In this document: piece after piece, positions 23,271-36,000 of the stretch
Layout of the letters: the number at the start of each line of letters is the position of its first letter
Numbering within the stretch: position 1 is the first letter of the stretch
DNA from: Limnanthes douglasii subsp. nivea
Lineage: Eukaryota; Streptophyta; Magnoliopsida; Brassicales; Limnanthaceae
Length of the DNA: 64,000 nucleotides
Direction of reading: 5' to 3'
Assembly (NCBI GenBank): GCA_036936605.1
Contig: JAUPFV010000002.1
Coordinates: 268,778,770 to 268,842,769, forward strand
Position numbers and translations under genes: made by a program
Notes under the pieces: generated by a model
What the model was told of the DNA's origin: nothing
The model's database searches: none
Seen by the model: only the letters and a program-made list of their open reading frames with translations

Positions 23271-26200
23271 CGATGCATAAAAATGGTTAAAAAGGCAATA
23301 CCTATCAATAATTTGCAAATGTTATACACAAACCAACAATGCCATTATAAATAATATCCAAGGTTTTTCTTTTTTTTACTAGTGAGGATTAGACATATGT
23401 GATACTCTTCTTAAATCTTAGGGAGGTCGATAGTATCTATTTGTGTAAGTAGACTAATTTTCTGAATGGGTTGATAAATAACTATTAACAAAGATCATTA
23501 AAAATGAGGTAATTAATTTTATTAAATGTAATATGTGTTATATGTTTATAATACCACATGTGATCACAACGACTTGCAATTATAAAATATATTTTTACCT
23601 AACAAAAGGTTTCTAATAACAATTCTCAACGTCTTTCCACCCTTAAGCTAACTAGAAAAATCAAATTCACAAATAAAATATTTCATGTAGGGTTGTGTAA
23701 GATTATATAAGGTTGCGCCGGTAAGTGGTTTATGTGTAGGATATTATTTGGACATACCAAACCACCAATGGATAAAAATATGAGAAATACTATTTTCCAT
23801 AACCTACGACATGTAAATAGTTGTCTCGGCATAAATAATTTTATTTTCTTTTAAATTGAAAATTATTTATAAGATAATAATAACAAAAGTAGAATAACCG
23901 AGCTTAACGTAATAAAAAAAGAAACAAACTCAGGCACACTTGTGCGTCTAGCACTATCAGACTTTAATATAAAGTCGATATGCTTTGAAAGCACACTATC
24001 GTAACTTCCAAGTGTAATTAAGAAAAATATTTAAAAAAAAAATAAAGACCCAGAATATAAAAATATCGGCATTAATTGAAAAATATATTATATAGTTGTA
24101 GAGAAGGTCAAAACTAGAACATATAAAACAGTCGACAATAAAAAGTAACCACTTCATCAACCGTGGAATATCGAACATTTGTATATTTACTAAGCTTGAA
24201 TGTATTAAATATGAATTTCTTTATATATATATATAATTTCTTATAATTAACCAAACTTTATGGCGGTGTACTATTTTTTACCCGGATAACACATAAAGGT
24301 TTTATTGAGACAAATATATATATATAATCCATTAAAAAATATCCTGTATAATTTATGGGTTAAGTTATTAAGAAGAAATGGGAAAATATAAGAGATTTTA
24401 AGAAATCGCATCATAAAGACAAGAAGATAAACCAACTATCAAAGATAGAGAAATCGATATACTACCTCAAACTATCCAAGATAAATGATGATAAGTTGGC
24501 AAGCTGACTCCAACTTTTAAAGATAAATCCTGGACATTATGAAAGCTAATTCCTATAATTATAGTTAAATGAATCGGTAACCAGACTCCAAATATCAAAT
24601 AGAAAGGTTAAGAAATCGACATATCAAACTTCCATAAACTAAAAACATAAAATATTCAACGTTAGACTAAGATAATTAATCACACATGTCGACACGCCAA
24701 ACACCAAAATAAAAGAGGGTAAAGGTTAAAGGTTTGATCCCCCAATATACATCGATAACCTTATAGGAAGGACGAGATCTTAAATTTGATATAACATATC
24801 AAAAACTTAATAATTTAAAGTATAAGGATTACTTGATTGAAATACAAAAGAAAATGGTTAGATACATTGATAAACCGATACCCACACTACTTATATAAAT
24901 GTTACAAAATGAAATATAAAATATATTAGTCTTCAAAAACTTTGATTCAAAATATACAAATAATGCATTAGCTTTCTAACGAATTTTGTTAAAATAAAAA
25001 ATGAAAAAATGATGAGACATAAAAATATATGATAGACGTCTAATTCTTATCGTTATCATCTTTGTTCTCCTTAACTTTTGATGCAACATCTTCTTTGGTA
25101 GGAGGACTTATTAAGGTATGCATGGCCTCCGTCTATGCAAATTTAGCTTAAAACTAGATCTCCAAGACCAATCCATATAAGGAATTGATATTATTATCCG
25201 TGGGGGATAGGACCATCTTGGTCTTTATCCATTTCTTATTTTAAGTAATCCAAATTAGATCATTTAGGATGATCATCTTTTAAGACAATGGGCCACGTAT
25301 TTTTTAAATTCCATCCAATGAACATCTCATGGTAGTCGAGGACATCTCAACTCAGATTTCACCTTTACTCTTTATTTGCATTCAATGTATGCTCCTTAAT
25401 CTCTGATATATCTTGCTCATTGAATTTTTTACTCTCATCAAAATTATTGTTAAAGTCCGAGACCTGAGACTCGATCTCATTGGTATTATTCTTACATTAA
25501 GGTTTACCTCTTCCTCTAGCTTCGTGATCGTCTCAATATTCTTTTAATAAGTTGTAAATTTCACTTTTTTAGTGTGTATTACGCTTGATGCTAGAGGTTC
25601 TATGTCTCAAAATATCGGTCTCGACCTCAACCATATCTTTTGCCTTCTGAATGAGAGATTTCATTAGGTTGGAAAAGTCGGGTAATAAAACATTATGTTA
25701 TTAAGACAGGATTTAGATGACGCCAGAAATGTTGCTCATCATTTGAGACAATGGATAAACTAATGAGCACATATCAAAACCATTATAAAATATAGTTGAA
25801 GAGTTGTGATTATATTTACCCTAACACAAGGAGTCATTTATGATGCACATGTATCAACCACTATTTTCTATGTTGGAACCATAAAAATACTTTTGACTAC
25901 TAATTCATACCTGATTGCAACATGCCTCAGGTCTGAAACCCTCAAACCATCGATGGTAAAATTTTATTATTTGATATGGGATTGTTTCACAAATCTATTT
26001 TCTTATGTCTAGTGCACACACAAAGACTATCTCGAGGAGGACTACCGTGGGGTTGTGTGACCCTAATGAGTATGACTCATAAACTTGATTCTAATAAACA
26101 TCTAAACCATATTAGACGTTACAGTGTCGACTGGTTTATCAATATCTATCAACTACAATACAAACCCAACCTTATCATTTTTAAGGAGTGAGTTGATATA

Positions 26201-27654
26201 GCCTAACTCATTATCTACAGAGTTCAAAATTACTTATACTATTTTGACCCATAAAATTATTTCATATTTTCTATATTTTCCCATTCCCATACCTATAAAC
26301 CTATTACAAACATATAGGTTTGCATGAGATGTGAAAAGATTAAGGAAGGTTTGAACCCACAAGCCTGAGAAATGACTTACAAAAGAAAGTTATTGTCTCT
26401 CAAACTTTCGGCAAGAATGACATTCCTGGGTTAGAGTCAGTAAACTCGATGTTTATCAGGTACAATCTCGGTGGTGAAATAATAAGGGTTTGATGATGAT
26501 CATAATAGTTTATGCGATGGTTATGGAATACTACTGTTATAACATTAATAGCCTCTATGAGAAAGTATTAAATATTGAAGGGCTCACAACGAAATATACT
26601 GATCCATAATTAAAAGTCGGACATCTGTGTTAGTTCACTTATAACCAATGGTTCAACCGATAACTTGGAATTATTGGACGGTTCTATGGTTTAACCTATA
26701 GCTCGACAGTCGTGGACAATATCATGTCCAACGGCTTGCTCTATAAACTCATAAGCTTTCCAAACTACCAATCTATTACAGTCACCTTAACCATGACTCA
26801 TACGTGAAAGTCTACTTACTTGTATTTTTTTCTCTAACAAAATAAAATATCTTTATTTAAGATTCATTTTGACCAATAACTTTTTTAATGAGGTAAGTCA
26901 GAGATACTATCATGTGGACGAGCTTTATGGATAACCGACATCCAAACAGACAAGATCAAATCAAACAGTCAAATAACAAAACAATCGTTTATTAATAATT
27001 TAACCAAATCACAAAAACTAAGACTAAAGACTAACAATCAATAAGTTGTTAATAAGATCATCACCATATTTTGAATCGACAACTAGTCGTATACACATAA
27101 CATATTTATACGAATAAAATATTGAAAACCAAACCAATATAGATTAATGTATTTATGGCTCTTAGGTTCCATAAATCAATTAATGTTACTATAAGTAATT
27201 TTATTATAGTAATCTATCATTATAATAATTTTAAATCTCATCAACTATTTTTAAAAAATAGATATAACGACTAAATTAATCTCCATAAATACCGATTTTA
27301 GATTATATTTGATTTGTGAAAATAAAAATAAAAATTATTAATCAGATCATCACCACATTTTGAATCGACAACTAGTTGTAGGCACAAAATATTAAAGCAT
27401 TGTTGAATACGAATAAAATATTAAAACCAAAATATTAAAGCATTGTTGAATACGAATATATATATATATATATATAATATAATATAAAATAGTTCATAGT
27501 CTAATATTATTAGATGATATTAGTGATATAACATATTTCACCATGTTTAATATCGATTAAATCATTTGACCAAAAAATAAACATTAAACATTAAAAATTG
27601 CTATAGGACACATAAAATAATTTGCAAAAAAAAACTAGTAATTATATTAATCTT
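23271..27654. other. AT-rich intergenic DNA, mostly unrecognised
   Basis: No gene is supported. Around 25380-25700 the - strand reads as Glu/Lys-rich helical pieces (ETITKLEEEVNL, KSLIQKAKDMVEVETD), possibly a decayed coiled-coil protein or retroelement extra gene. Short (TA)n runs occur near 24222-24234 and 27457-27478. The segment 27040-27460 contains a duplication described separately. Confidence 0.35.
27058..27428. repeat. Two diverged copies of an AT-rich segment about 290 bp apart
   Basis: ATCATCACCAyATTTTGAATCGACAACTAGTyGTA occurs at about 27058-27092 and 27346-27380, and both are followed by CGAATAAAATATT. Inside the second copy, AAAATATTAAAGCATTGTTGAATACGAATA occurs twice in tandem, at about 27387 and 27430, running into a (TA)n tract. 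Confidence 0.7.
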
Positions 27655-30088
27655 GATCTTCAAAATCGATGTCTTCATCTTCGTCTTCATTTTGATATAT
27701 AACTTCATCGTCTAAATCTCTAACTTCTTTGTCATCTCCTTCATCTTCATCTATTAAATCCAAAAAGTTTCATTTGCCATTTCTTTTGGATTTACAGCTC
27801 AAATCTCTTAGTCCTAAAATAGTTTAAATTAAAGTTTATAAATTTAAATCACTTGCGGTTATTAACAAAATTATGATTTTGTTTACCTTTTTTACTCTTT
27901 TGACTAGAACTTTCGCCTTCACCATCATTCATTAGGACATCAAATTTTTTGTTCATGTCCATCCATGTAATATCCTCGGGGAGAGTTGGATCTTTGGTCT
28001 CCGTAATTCATTCATCATCAGATTCTATATCAGAGAGATTAATATGATCATATGTTTATCCTTTCTCTTGTCTTTTTTTTGTCTTAATTCTAAATTAATA
28101 TTGTATTTCACAAATACTGGTGAATTAAGCATTTGTTGTTCGAATTGGTTTCTTTTTTTGAATGCACATGGTCAAGCGTACTCTAATTTCTTTCATATCC
28201 CGTGACATTACATGTGAGAATCAAAATATGAATAGCAATATTTTGGAGCCCTTTACATTCACCACCATAAATTTCCTACCACAGAGCTATTCAGATAATT
28301 TAATGAAAATTATAAACAACTTTAGGTTTATAAAAATAATAAAATAGTAAAATTTATTTAAAATTTACCAGGTTGTTTCTTATCGCGAGTAATTATCGCC
28401 ATATCCATTCCAAACATCTCTTCCGAATTGTGGAATTTTTCTAGTTGTTTATCAATTACAATCCTTGTCTCACGATCCGGGCACATCTTCTCTATGGTAG
28501 TAAAAAGCCCCATTTTCATCTCGACACCGAAATCAAAATTTGGATCATAATGAAACCTAAACAAAATTATAACATTTTTTAAAAGCATAAATATTATATA
28601 TTAATATGTAATGAAATATATTAGATGAGGTTTACCTAGGATTGAGATAATATGCGGTGGCATGAAGAGGTCTATGAAGTTGTAAATTCCAACAAATATC
28701 GATGATATTCCAAACATTTGAGTATAATTTCTTCACAAAATTGAATTTTTTCAATTTGTTCTTTTGCTCTATCCATTTCCTCATAAATATATTTCATTCC
28801 CGATATAACATCTTCATCAACAAGTCTTAAAACTTTCACTAAAGGAAGGGTACACTTCAAACAATATTGGATTGATTTCCAAAACATGTTATCACCTAAA
28901 ATAATCTTTTCAATCTCCATGCCATCTTTTTTTTGCATAACTGCTTCGAACCCATTCATCAGAAGTAAACATAGCTAGCAATCCGTTTTTTTTGACATAG
29001 TACACTTTTAAAGTGAGATAGGCCGTAGCAAATCTAATAACGACCGACCTTACCAACTCTCGATTTTTTATATACTTCCGCGTCAAACTAAGAATCCAAA
29101 CATGGCGATATATATAAACCGTTAACATCATTGCTTTCGTCATTGTTGTTTTATGTACTCTTAAATCGCCAATATATTGTAAAATTAAGTCAATGCAATG
29201 GGCGGCGCATGAAGACAAAAAAATTGGTCTTTTGTTCATCAATTTTGCATCGACCTATACATAAGCCGAAGCATTATCCGTCACAACTTGCACGATGTTT
29301 TCTTCTTCAATCTCATCGATAATTTTTTCAATAATGTTCAACAACTCATCCGCATTATTAGAAATAGAAGATGTATCAAGAGATTTTAAAAACATGGTTC
29401 CACTAGGACTATTAACTAAAAAGTTAGTGATAGATATTCCTTTTGTATCGCTCCACCCATCAGACATCAATGTACAACCTTTTCTTTTCCATTCAACTCT
29501 ATATTTTTATAAGGTTGTATTAATATTTTCACATTCTTTCTTTAAGAAATTTACACTAGTTTCATGATAAGAAGGAAGTATAAGCCATTTTCTATAGTTA
29601 GCTACCGAAGTCATTATCTTTTTAAAAAGAACTTTTCACAATATAGAACGTTATTGCATAACCATAAAAGAATCTACAAATATCTAAATATACCGGTTCT
29701 CGATCCTTCATCATTCCCGACAAAGTTGATTGCTTATTTCCTTTTATTTTTACTTTCATAAGAGCATATATGGGTCCTTGAATAACATTTACTTTCTCGA
29801 TTTCATCATCTTCTTCAAAGCATTCAATAACATGACCATCTTTTATTTTCTTATTTTGAAGGTCTTGATTTGTTAAAATATTAGAAAAATAATCTCTAAC
29901 TTCTTTCGGATTATTGCTACAAGCCGCAACATTTTGACGTGTCCTACTTAGATGATGCTTCATCCTACTAATTCCACCCCAAAATTGTTTTGAACAATAG
30001 TTTCATTGTAAATGCAGCCTACATTTTTCTTATCATTTGGATTAACACCCTTATAGTGTTCCCATGTTTTATCTTTAGTATGTTCCAT
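27655..30088 (-). pseudogene. hAT-family transposase-like gene (DUF659 type), broken
   Basis: Starting at ATG 30088: MEHTKDKTWEHYKGV, then a BED-type zinc finger remnant ending MKHHLSRT with a single-base frame change near 29985 and only one of the two expected cysteines. Next come ICRFFYGYAITF (about 29660), MSDGWSDTKGISITNFLVNSPSG and VVTDNASAYV (DUF659, 29260-29470), CAAHCIDLILQYIGD (about 29200), LHRPLHATAYYLNPR followed by a GTAAACC donor (about 28650), FHYDPNF, and a C-terminal dimerisation block with YGGECKGLQNIAI and ILTCNVTGYERN (about 28190-28290). The tail (27660-27760) is very acidic. Stops such as the TAG right after ASAYV make it inactive. Many plant members are domesticated or relic transposases. 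Confidence 0.8.
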
Positions 30089-31120
30089 TTAGGTGGTGAA
30101 AAAAAACTTGAGAAGAGTTTAGAAGAAGAATGAAAGAAATTTGGAGTACAAGACTTTCTGCAGACTTAAAAGACTTTCACTCTTTCATTGTTCTTTTATG
30201 CATCTTAGACGTTTGGTATTCTTTACCGTTAGTAGATTGAAAAGTACATAGAGTTTTAATATTAATTATAAAGTAACCAGTAGTTTGCATGTATAGTGTT
30301 AATTTTATGACAGTAAAGTTGGTAGTCTGCAATGTTAATAATTTCTGTTTATAAAGAAGGTTTATATATCAATTCACGTAATTTAAATTGTCAACTAATG
30401 GTTTATGTGTCTCATAGTAAATGGATGGGTAAGTGCCTCCGTGTGTTATTAAGTTATTAAAAGTACTTTGACTCTAGAGACGCTTGTTATTGTAGTTATA
30501 CATATGGCAATTTATGAATTTATGGTTTGTTTGAGAAGCAGTTAAATAATGTCACGAAACTAAAGTATCTTATTAAAAATCAGGATACTCCATTTTATAG
30601 CTTTAAATCTTTGAATTCTGCAAAATCAATTATCAGACGATAACACAATACGACTGTTTTTTTATTGTATCGTCCGATATCGTATATATATCGCCGATAC
30701 ATAAATCCAACGATAAAACATGCGATATGAATCGCTGTGGTTTTGGAAACCGATACGTATCACGATACTAACGATATGTATCGCCGTACTAACAACTATG
30801 AATACAACAATCCATAAATACAAATTTTAGATTATATTTAAAGAAAATATTTTCAAAATTTAGTTATATTATTTAAATAAATAAATATATTGAATTTAGA
30901 GAATGAGGGGAACTATTTTCTATACCATATTGATTTTCGGTGTATTTTAACAAATTAAAATATTAGTAATATATTAATTTAAATAAAATTGAAAATATTC
31001 ATAGTAGTAGATAATTTAAAAAAATATACATATACATATATGAAAATATAGTTTCAAGATTTTTTTTTCTGAAAAACAAATACTGAAAACATTATTAAGA
31101 TTCCCAGCCTTGCATTGTAT
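30089..31120. other. Intergenic DNA between the hAT relic and RPL27A
   Basis: No gene is seen. It contains the CGATA-rich tract listed separately and otherwise AT-rich sequence. A phrase near 30820-30850 (CCATAAATACaAATTTTAGATTATATTT) nearly repeats one at about 27285-27312, so a dispersed repeat may be present. Confidence 0.4.
30640..30795. repeat. CGATA/TATCG-rich degenerate tract
   Basis: About a dozen copies of CGATA, CGATAC, TATCG and ATCGT in both orientations are packed into 150 bp (for example CCGATATCGTATATATATCGCCGATAC and ACCGATACGTATCACGATAC, each split by a few bases). The run is near-palindromic. Its origin is unknown; it may be a small DNA-element remnant. Confidence 0.6.
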
Positions 31121-31125
31121 TTCAC

Positions 31126-31299
31126 AGCCCATTTAATAGTATCTAAGGCCCAAAACCATCGAGCCCAACCCTTTAGTAAATAAGCAAAACCCTAGTGGAC
31201 AAAACCGGGAATTTAATAAACTCTCTTTTTCTCACCACATAAATCCCAGTCACCACTGATTTCTTAATCTCTTCCATCGGCCGTCTGGTGAACCCTAAA
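31126..31299 (+). promoter_or_regulatory. RPL27A promoter: site II elements and telo-box motifs
   Basis: Three RGCCCA motifs (the reverse of site II TGGGCY) lie at 31126-31131, 31147-31152 and 31162-31167. Telo-box sequences follow: AAACCCTAG at 31187-31195 and AACCCTAAA at 31291-31299, the latter just before the start codon. This pairing is the known signature of plant ribosomal-protein genes and links them to cell-growth control. The motifs are read directly; regulation is inferred from the family. Confidence 0.85.
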
Positions 31300-31310
31300 C
31301 TCACTCGAAA

Positions 31311-31751
31311 ATGACAACCAGCTTGAGGAAGAACAGAAAGAAGCGTGGCCACGTTAGTGCTGGTCACGGTCGTATCGGAAAGCACCGTAAGCATCCCGGA
31401 GGTCGCGGTAATGCCGGAGGAATGCACCACCACCGGATCCTATTCGACAAGTACCATCCCGGTTACTTCGGTAAAGTCGGTATGAGGTATTTCCACAAGC
31501 TACGCAACAAATTCCACTGCCCCGTCGTTAACCTAGACAAGATCTGGTCGTTGGTGCCACAGGAGGTGAAAGATAAAGCATCAAAAGATAACGTCCCTTT
31601 GGTCGATGTGACTCAATTCGGATACTTCAAGGTTTTAGGGAAAGGAGTTTTGCCGCCGAACCAGCCAATTGCCATCAAAGCAAAACTAGTATCGAAGAAT
31701 GCTGAAAAGAAGATAAAAGAGAATGGTGGTGCTGTTGTGCTTACCGCCTAG
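31311..31751 (+). CDS. RPL27A: 60S ribosomal protein L27a (uL15), 146 aa
   Basis: An intact single-exon gene. The start [20 protein letters not shown], the [19 protein letters not shown] glycine/histidine-rich rRNA-binding region, [24 protein letters not shown] and [12 protein letters not shown] match plant L27a over the full usual length of about 146 residues. uL15 binds 25S rRNA in the large cytosolic subunit. The N-terminal half is rich in Lys, Arg, Gly and His, as expected. The GC content and lack of stops stand out from the AT-rich flanks. Transcription is probably driven by the site II and telo-box motifs upstream. Intronless L27a genes are normal in plants, so this need not be a retrocopy, and the canonical promoter argues for an active gene. 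Confidence 0.97.
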   Translation: MTTSLRKNRKKRGHVSAGHGRIGKHRKHPGGRGNAGGMHHHRILFDKYHPGYFGKVGMRYFHKLRNKFHCPVVNLDKIWSLVPQEVKDKASKDNVPLVDVTQFGYFKVLGKGVLPPNQPIAIKAKLVSKNAEKKIKENGGAVVLTA

Positions 31752-31998
31752 GTTAGGGTTCTATTTAAATGAATTTTGAATTGAGTTTTTTGTTTTTGTT
31801 TGAATCTGGTTTGAATTATATTAATGTTTTCAAGTGCAAGTTTGATTAGTCTATGTTATTGATATATTGTTCTTGGTTTATATTTTTTTTATTGTTTTTG
31901 GAAGAATCACCAATATAACTTAACTTGTTGTTCATCGAAAACGAGCTCTTAATAGAGATTTTAATAGGTTTGAACCCAGTGAGAACCACTTAGGCTAC
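31752..31998. other. 3' UTR and flank of RPL27A
   Basis: T-rich sequence with TTTGTTTTTGTTTGAA and TTGTTCTTGG elements like plant polyadenylation regions. The transcript probably ends between about 31850 and 31900, before the minisatellite begins. Confidence 0.4.
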
Positions 31999-32452
31999 CT
32001 TTATTAGAGTTTCTCTTAGGGTTGAACGGAGAAAGAAGAGCTTCTCTTAGGTTTGAAGGGAGCCAGAACCTTTATTAGAGCTTCTCTTAGGTTTCAACGG
32101 AGCCAGAACGAATACTAGAGTTTGTCTGAGGTTTGAACGGAGGCAAAACGTATATCCGAGTTTGTCTTAGGTCTGAACCGAGTCAGGACCTTTATCCGAG
32201 CTTGTCTTAGGTCTGAACGGAGTCAGGACCTTTATCCGAGCTTGTCTTAGGTCTGAACGGAGTCAGGACCTTTATCCGAGCTTGTCTTAGGTCTGAACGG
32301 AGTCAGGACCTTTATCCGAGCTTGTCTTAGGTCTGAACGGAGTCAGGATCTTCATTAGAGTTTGTCTTAGGTCTGAACGGAGCCAGAACCTTTATCCGAG
32401 CTTGTCTTAGGTTTGAACTGAGGGAGAACCTGTGTTAGAGCTTGTCTGAGTT
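31999..32452. repeat. 40-bp minisatellite downstream of RPL27A
   Basis: Ten units of exactly 40 bp start at 32041, 32081, 32121 and so on to 32401, with a shorter 30-bp unit before and a partial one after. The consensus is CTTGTCTTAGGTCTGAACGG followed by AGTCAGGACCTTTATCCGAG. Units at 32201, 32241 and 32281 are identical, and divergence rises toward both edges. The period is not a multiple of three, so it is not a protein repeat. It is less AT-rich than its surroundings. Confidence 0.95.
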
Positions 32453-33054
32453 GTGTGAGAGGCAAGTGGCTGGTTGCCCGTGGTGCCTATGCCAACCAAG
32501 GTGCTCGAGCTGATCTTGTGCCTCCAGCATTCAGGTGGATGCCTTTAATCAGTTTAGTTCTTTATAGAGAGAACTAACATATAGTTTTTTTGGCGGAGGG
32601 AATATGATCTTGATGTTGATTGCTCTCATATATGATGGAGAGTACGAGTAAACATATTTCATGGGTCCAATATAATTTTTGCATATTATGTAATGCAGTT
32701 TTTAGATTTGATTTTTCCGAAAGATAACTTTTCAGTAATATTTTAGGTCTCTATTTTGAAATCAGGATTAGCTGCTTTCTTGATACATAAAAACTTGTAT
32801 ATACTAATTGCTCTGGGTTTTGGCTGGTTTCTTGATAGTTTGTGAACTGTGTACTTTGATTGATACCTTAGTGTTTTCTTGGCTCTGGTTGTGGTTAGGA
32901 ATTTCCCTGATGAAACCTACTTAACATTTGTAACATTCGTTGATTTGGGATTTTATTGTTAACTCATAAATAAAGTTGGATACCTGTATAGTGAACTCAA
33001 GTTCCAATTTAACAGGATAGAATAAACTGAAAAGTTAGCTTATAATCATACATA
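32453..33054. other. Intergenic DNA between RPL27A and the MATE gene
   Basis: The first 100 bp (GGCAAGTGGCTGGTTGCCC, GTGCCTCCAGCATTCAGGTGG) is GC-richer and of unknown origin. The rest is AT-rich and would contain the MATE 3' UTR on its right side. No gene is recognised. Confidence 0.4.
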
Positions 33055-36000
33055 TCAAGCAACAATAGGCATGGGATCCGAAAGGGATTCCGTTTCACCT
33101 CCCCATTTCCTTATTCGACTTTCAGCCAAAGAAGCCTGTATGTGAAGAAACAACTCTCACGAAATAAGCAGATACAAACCTAAAAGACCATTTCCTGTTT
33201 TTCTTATAATTTATGTCAATTCGTCAAAATTTAACTGTTTTTACCTCTTGGTTCCAATTGGTTCTACAGATCATCCAGATCAGCACAAAGATTTGCGTTA
33301 CAATTCCCATCGTCATTCCAATCCAAATGCCCTGAAAACATTCTTTGAAGTGAAGTTATTCAAGGACAGATAAAACTCGGTACTAATTATAGATAAAACA
33401 ATAGTAAAAATACCTTCGGTACTAATTATAGATAAAACAATAGTAAAAATACCTTAACGCCAAAATCAAGCTTGTAACCAAGAAGAAGACCCAATGGAAT
33501 TCCCAAAACATAGTAACAGGCAATATTCACATAGGCCACAGCAGCTTGCCATCCAGCTCCAACAGCAACTCCTATTTTAGACAAATATAAACACTTGCAC
33601 ATGCTATAGATTTAGATTGTCTTACATTACTCTTAGAATGTACTTTTTGTAAAATAGGACTGATTACGATGATGATGTTACCTGATAAAACAGGTTGAAG
33701 ATTGCTAATGACCATACATAGAGACGTCAATGTTGTTAGCTCTCTAACCAAATCTCGAACTCTTTCATCACCTGAGAATATCGCTGGATACTCATCTTTA
33801 AATACGATCAAAATAATCGAAAACAGAAGTCCAATCAATGTTGATGATATAACCGCCACAACTAATGAAAACTTCGCCATTCGCGGGTGTCGTGCACCTA
33901 ACTCGTTTGATACTCGAACACTGCGATTAAAAGCGAATATCATAGCTGTATGAAATTTAACATTTGAGATATCTGGGCTGAACAACTGATTATGAAGAGT
34001 ACTGACCTCACAGCTGCATTTGTTCCCAAAGCTATCTGGGCTGACCAACTCATTATATTGAGACTGCACCAACATAATTTGTTCAGGAGACAAACCTAAA
34101 TCAACTTATGCGGATCCTGACTTGCATAACCGTTTCCACTTTACATCCATTTCGCTCGAGTTCAAAGTTTGCATATCGATTTTGTATTCAAATTTGTGTT
34201 AGGTTTGCGGTACGAATCCTTATAACATTTAGCACGACTTTTCGGTCTTTGTTTCTAAAAAAGCAGAAGAAAAGCAAAGTGTGATAAGAAGCTTACCATA
34301 TGGAGAGGGCAGCAACTGAGATTTCTGCATCCTTTAGATATCCAGCAAACAATATCAAGGCTGTAAAATACCATACTTCCAAACTGCATAATAGTAATAC
34401 TAATATATTATCAATGCTTTTAAATGCAGCTAAATTTAAAATCATTCATCATGTCACATCTATGTTTTAACTTAATATTTCAGGAAAAATAGAGGATAGT
34501 TTCGATGCAAACATCACTGTATGGCTTCTTGATAATGTTATATTTAAATAATTCTTTTGATCTCTAAAATTTAATATATCTCTTCTTTGTAGATATATAA
34601 TTTAAAGCTCATTAATACTTATGGTATATCGTTTAGTATATGGATCGTACACAACTGTGCAGAGGGAACATTAATGGCAGTAGATAAACATAAATAGGTC
34701 ATAAAGGGGGCAACGAGGAGGTTTGGAGCGACTGATTTGATAGATAGGTAAAATCATCCTGAAATCGGTCAATTCTTTTTGGACTAACTCCACTTTCATA
34801 TTTTTTTTTTGAATTCTTAGATTTGATAAAATGAATCTTGGTCGATATATTATTATATAGATCACATGTCAAATTAAATTTATAATTTTTATTGAGTCCA
34901 AAGTGATTTTAAAATCGAAAGACTAAATGATTTTTTTTTAAAGAACTATACAGGTATTTAAACCTAAAAATCAAGATATCATATATAAATAGAATAAAAA
35001 ATAATACACGATTTACAATAATGTCTACGATTACGGAAATCGTTAGAGTAAAGTTTTTTACTATAACATAGATACATATTACAGATGTGAGACAACATAT
35101 AACGACTTTCTAACTAATGGATTTAATGAGCCCATTAACCCGACTATTAACCAGTATAAACATCATTATGAACACATGAATTATCAATGACACACTAACA
35201 TACATTGTGAATATAAGAATTACAAGATGAACTATTATATGACCAATCATTAAAGTCGCATGGCTATTCGACTAATTCTCAACAAATAATACCCTTGCGG
35301 CGAATATCATTTTTTCACTATCAACAAAGAAATTTCTCTTTGTCTAACTCACCGAATGCCCACAAGGCATTCACTTGATGTTACGAATAACAATCTAGTT
35401 CAAACATTTTCTAAAATTCTGAACCGATACTACTTTGATCATTATATCTGTTGGATTGTCATGTGTATACACTTTCTTCACATCAATATCTCCCTTTGAT
35501 ATATATCACGAATAAAATGATACATGATATATATGTGCTTTGTATGCTCGTGGTACATATGGTCACATCAACATCTCCCCTTGATTATCACAAAATAATT
35601 TTGTGGTAGTTCGATTTAAGCCTAAGTCGACCACCAAACTTTACGACCATATAACCTCCTTACCCGCCTTCGTTACACGCATGTATTTGACCTCTGCTTT
35701 AGACAAAGCTACATCAACTTATAACTGTCCTTTCCAACTAATCACACTCCTAGCTAGAGTAAATACGTATCTTGTCAAAAATCTCCTTTATCCATATCCC
35801 TTGCAAAATCAAAATCAACAAAACCAACCATTGATCCTTCAATATCGTCCAACGGTCCACTAACATAGGTCTTGTAAAAATTCAAACCAATATTCGCATT
35901 ATTCGTAAGATACCAAATTATCAATTTTGTTACCCGCTAATATTATCTCCCAGGACATCCCATGTACATGCTGACCACACTAACCACATGTGTAATATCA

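Noticed and set aside
31173..31433. 86-codon - strand frame overlapping RPL27A
   Set aside because: It is the complement of the conserved L27a coding region and its promoter; no independent support.
31999..32452. CRISPR-like array
   Set aside because: Units are contiguous 40-bp repeats with no spacers, in plant nuclear DNA; it is a minisatellite.
33572..34093. A separate 173-codon - strand protein
   Set aside because: It is MATE exon 5 read through into its flanking introns; splice sites and MATE motifs define the true exons.
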